From Rotaria socialis (lineage: Eukaryota; Rotifera; Eurotatoria; Philodinida; Philodinidae), in the NCBI GenBank assembly GCA_905331475.1, contig CAJNYU010001819.1, positions 1-64,000 on the forward strand: a stretch of DNA of 64,000 nt, written 5' to 3'. A program made the translations under genes and the position numbers. How positions within the stretch are numbered: position 1 is the first letter of the stretch; the number at the start of each line of letters is the position of its first letter. Below the pieces are notes generated by a model, which saw only the letters and a list, made by a program, of their open reading frames with translations, was not told the origin of the DNA and did no database searches. Below, one piece after another: positions 61,713 through 64,000 of the stretch.

Positions 61713-63260
61713 AAGCTTGAAAATGAATATACGATTAAACCAGAAGAAGTAGTAGATCCTATTGTTCGTCGTGCACTTGAACGTTTCGATGAGAGAAGTC
61801 GTAAATTGACTCAAACAAAATCAATGAATTACGATGATATTCAAGATCCGATTACACGACGTGCATTAATGCGTCTTGAATCAAATTTAAAACGAACAAT
61901 ACCACCGACCACAAATGATCCCAATGAAAATTGCTACACAGAAAATTATACGCTTGGCTCGTTACAACCTGCTCCTACCGATCGTCTATCACGTTATGCA
62001 AGTTCATCACAATCGCCAATATCAAATAATCGAACGAAATATATTTCTGTACATCAACGTTATTGTACACCATCATCAAATGAAATGTCCGATTTATCTG
62101 CAACAAATAATCTTATATCATCGAACGAATTCGATATACCTACAATGCGTGTGCCAGCACAGCCGGTTTATGTTACATCAAACAATCAGCAACAGCCAAC
62201 GGGCTTCCGTCAACGATCACGTTCAGAAGATATGCTTTCATCACGAGATTTACAAATCTGTCAAACAACAAATCTCGATGATATTGACACATCTTCACAA
62301 TTGCAACGTAATCATTCATCGAAAGAAATCGCACTGAATGAAAATAAATTACGTTTGCCAAATACATTAATTAAAGCTCTCGAACCGAATTTCACTCGTA
62401 CAAACGAATCGTCGGTTAGTTATGCTACACCAACACAAACCTATGCCGCCTACAGCTGTGAATATACACGTCCACGTCGAAATCCTCTTGTAACGGTGCC
62501 ATCCGAACCTGCGAAAGCATTAAAAAATGAACCCAATCAAATAGCATCCCTTCAACAGGAACAATGTGAAATTCAACGCCCCGTAGCATATCGACCGTCG
62601 ATTGAAACTCAATCTTCATCGGCATTTGCACCTGTTCATTCTTCTATACCATCAACAACAAATAGCTACTATGGTCAACAACCATTACCTACTCCGTCGT
62701 ACAATTCAACATACACACCGAGTAATCTTAACCAAACAACCTATTCGGATGATCCAATGTAAGTATAAACAAACAGATTTTGTTTTTGTATTATTATTAA
62801 TCATTATCATTCTAGTGTTCGTCGAGCACTTGAGCGATTTAATTCACAAATTCAAAATAGTCTCAAGTCAACAGCCCAATATCAACCAACAAATAGTTAT
62901 CTGACACGTTCAGGAACATTTCAGGATAACTATTTTAACTCTAATCAACCGGCATTAATGACAACCAGTACGAGTAGCAATGGCAGTGCAGGAGGAGGTT
63001 ACCAATCAATTATTGGACGTCGTCGACTTACACGTTATGATGAACCGAATCAGCTGTTGGATAATCCAAGTGTTGGTGATGCTTATTCATCGCCAATATT
63101 TGCTAATCCACAAAACACATATTTAACAAACAATCACTATATGAATATGGGTGATCAACCTCCAGTCGTTCCACCACGTTTACGTCGACCCGCATATCAA
63201 AATGAAGATATAAATGATAACTATCGACGTCATTCAATCGATGAGTATTTGGCAGAAAAT

Positions 63261-63291
<31 letters not shown>

Positions 63292-63666
63292 GTAGTCAAA
63301 CGCTTCCTCGCGATCCATTTATTCATTATGCATATCCAGCAACAATAACAAACGCAACTAGTTTCCGACCAATCAATACAGATTATAATCAACAATGCGA
63401 TCCATCTAACCAACTATTGCAAGAACAAAATGATCTACGTCATCGAACACAATCAACATCGAGTACGAATTCATCTGAAAGCTTCAAACAACAGCAACAA
63501 CAGAGAGTAGCAAGGCCAAACAATATTCGCACACAAATAAATAATCAATCAAGATTACCTCCATCATCTGCATCTACTCGAACAAACATACAACAAAATG
63601 ACCGTCGAACAAATGAAAGAATACCATCAAATAAATTTTCACCGGTTAATCCCCAATCACCCCAAG
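53829..63666 (+). CDS. Large disordered multi-exon protein with DPI.RRAL.RF repeats (3' end outside window)
   Basis: Supported exons are 53829-53886, 54054-54409, 54657-55289, about 57314-57480, 57564-57931, 58653-58728, 59130-60569, 61354-62758 and 62816-63666. Frames agree at nearly all junctions; the join between 55289 and the exon at about 57314 is uncertain and may hide an exon. The N-terminal third has two predicted helical segments (NELTLLVTSFLQYLRNQLK; HIEILTLINLLVLRVECLSK), a basic KKSKKRKKRK run, a His-rich run and FFIGDIGPAQTDEILATYEA. The rest is Ser/Gln/Glu/Asn-rich, with Glu-, Ala- and Gln-runs. The motif appears four times: DDPIALRAIKRFEER, VDPIVRRALERFDER, QDPITRRALMRLE and DPI(V)RRALERFNS, the last split by the intron at 62759-62815. 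PPVVPPRLRRP is a candidate SH3 ligand. The family is not recognised; a scaffold or cytoskeletal role is a guess. The last donor (AAG/GTATGA) means the gene runs past the window. Confidence 0.7.
59467..59670. repeat. GAA-rich coding microsatellites
   Basis: Imperfect (GAA)n runs encode poly-Glu tracts. Related coding runs are (CAG/CAA)n at 61677-61712 (poly-Gln) and (AAT)n at 63263-63290 (poly-Asn) in the same gene. Strong antisense open frames over these runs are artefacts. Confidence 0.8.
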
Positions 63667-64000
63667 GTATGATAAGATTCACTTGCATAGTTACTAGTCG
63701 TTTTAAGTTCTTATTTGTCTAAATAAAGACAACTATTCTTATCTACTATGTTACATCAAACAACATTGTTCTGTCAGTAAGAAGATAATGTCAAGAATGT
63801 TATTTTTGCTAACATTGTTAGACCACGTGCGACAATCAATCAAAAACTCTCCGGGTTCCATTAGTTCGAATTGTTGTTTTCAATTTGTTATAAGACCAAA
63901 AGTTTATTTAGGCCCTGCCTATTAGAGAAAAATATTGTTTATATGAATATCTCTCTGTTCGCTAGTTGATTCAAGATGTAGGACCCGAATTTTTTTACTC
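63667..64000. other. Intron (right edge)
   Basis: Sequence after the last donor shows no clear acceptor plus coding frame. The next exon probably lies beyond the window. Confidence 0.4.

Noticed and set aside
1..64000. CRISPR arrays, rRNA genes or bacterial operons
   Set aside because: No regularly spaced direct repeats with unique spacers, no rRNA-like sequence, and the genes have spliceosomal introns.

Overview
The window looks like nuclear DNA of a small invertebrate, most likely a bdelloid rotifer (inference). It is AT-rich, with short GT-AG introns. It holds a complete animal-type major vault protein gene, NHL-propeller and F-box families of the kind expanded in bdelloids, and several small transposon relics. 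No prokaryotic operon, CRISPR array or rRNA was seen. All recognised protein genes lie on the + strand; the tRNA-like gene and one solo LTR lie on the - strand.

Layout. At 0.7-2.7 kb is a type II membrane fucosyltransferase-like gene, broken by a 333-bp solo LTR. At 3.6 kb is an antisense tRNA-like gene with anticodon UUA. At 4-10.6 kb and 11.9-20.6 kb are two tandem six-exon genes for large receptors ordered signal peptide, WSC, WSC, C-type lectin (CTLD), WSC, WSC, CTLD, CTLD, one membrane helix, and a short tail with an ITIM/YxxPhi-type tyrosine motif. A third copy at 47.1-51.3 kb is a pseudogene, broken in part by a 124-bp hAT-type MITE. The stretch 20.6-25.3 kb is gene-poor and carries a second solo LTR of the same family. 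A secreted beta-propeller protein follows at 25.4 kb, then wrecks of a FAF1-like gene (27.2-27.8 kb) and an F-box/leucine-rich gene (29.8-31.9 kb). A 766-bp hAT MITE lies at 33.8 kb. The nine-exon MVP gene spans 35.9-39.25 kb. CpG-rich low-complexity clusters occupy 40.1-41.1 kb. A MACPF gene (42.4-44.15 kb) is followed by an NHL-repeat gene (44.9-45.8 kb), possibly one fused gene. From 53.8 kb to the right edge runs a large multi-exon, mostly disordered protein with a repeated DPI.RRAL.RF motif.

The most notable system is the WSC/CTLD receptor family. Its two intact members share a 1.09-kb tract about 98% identical by eye, covering the last two lectin domains, while the rest has diverged much more; this points to recent gene conversion. 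The ITIM-like tail motif is recognisable even in the degraded copy. With the MACPF gene nearby, the region could serve recognition or defence, but that is inference from domain content only.
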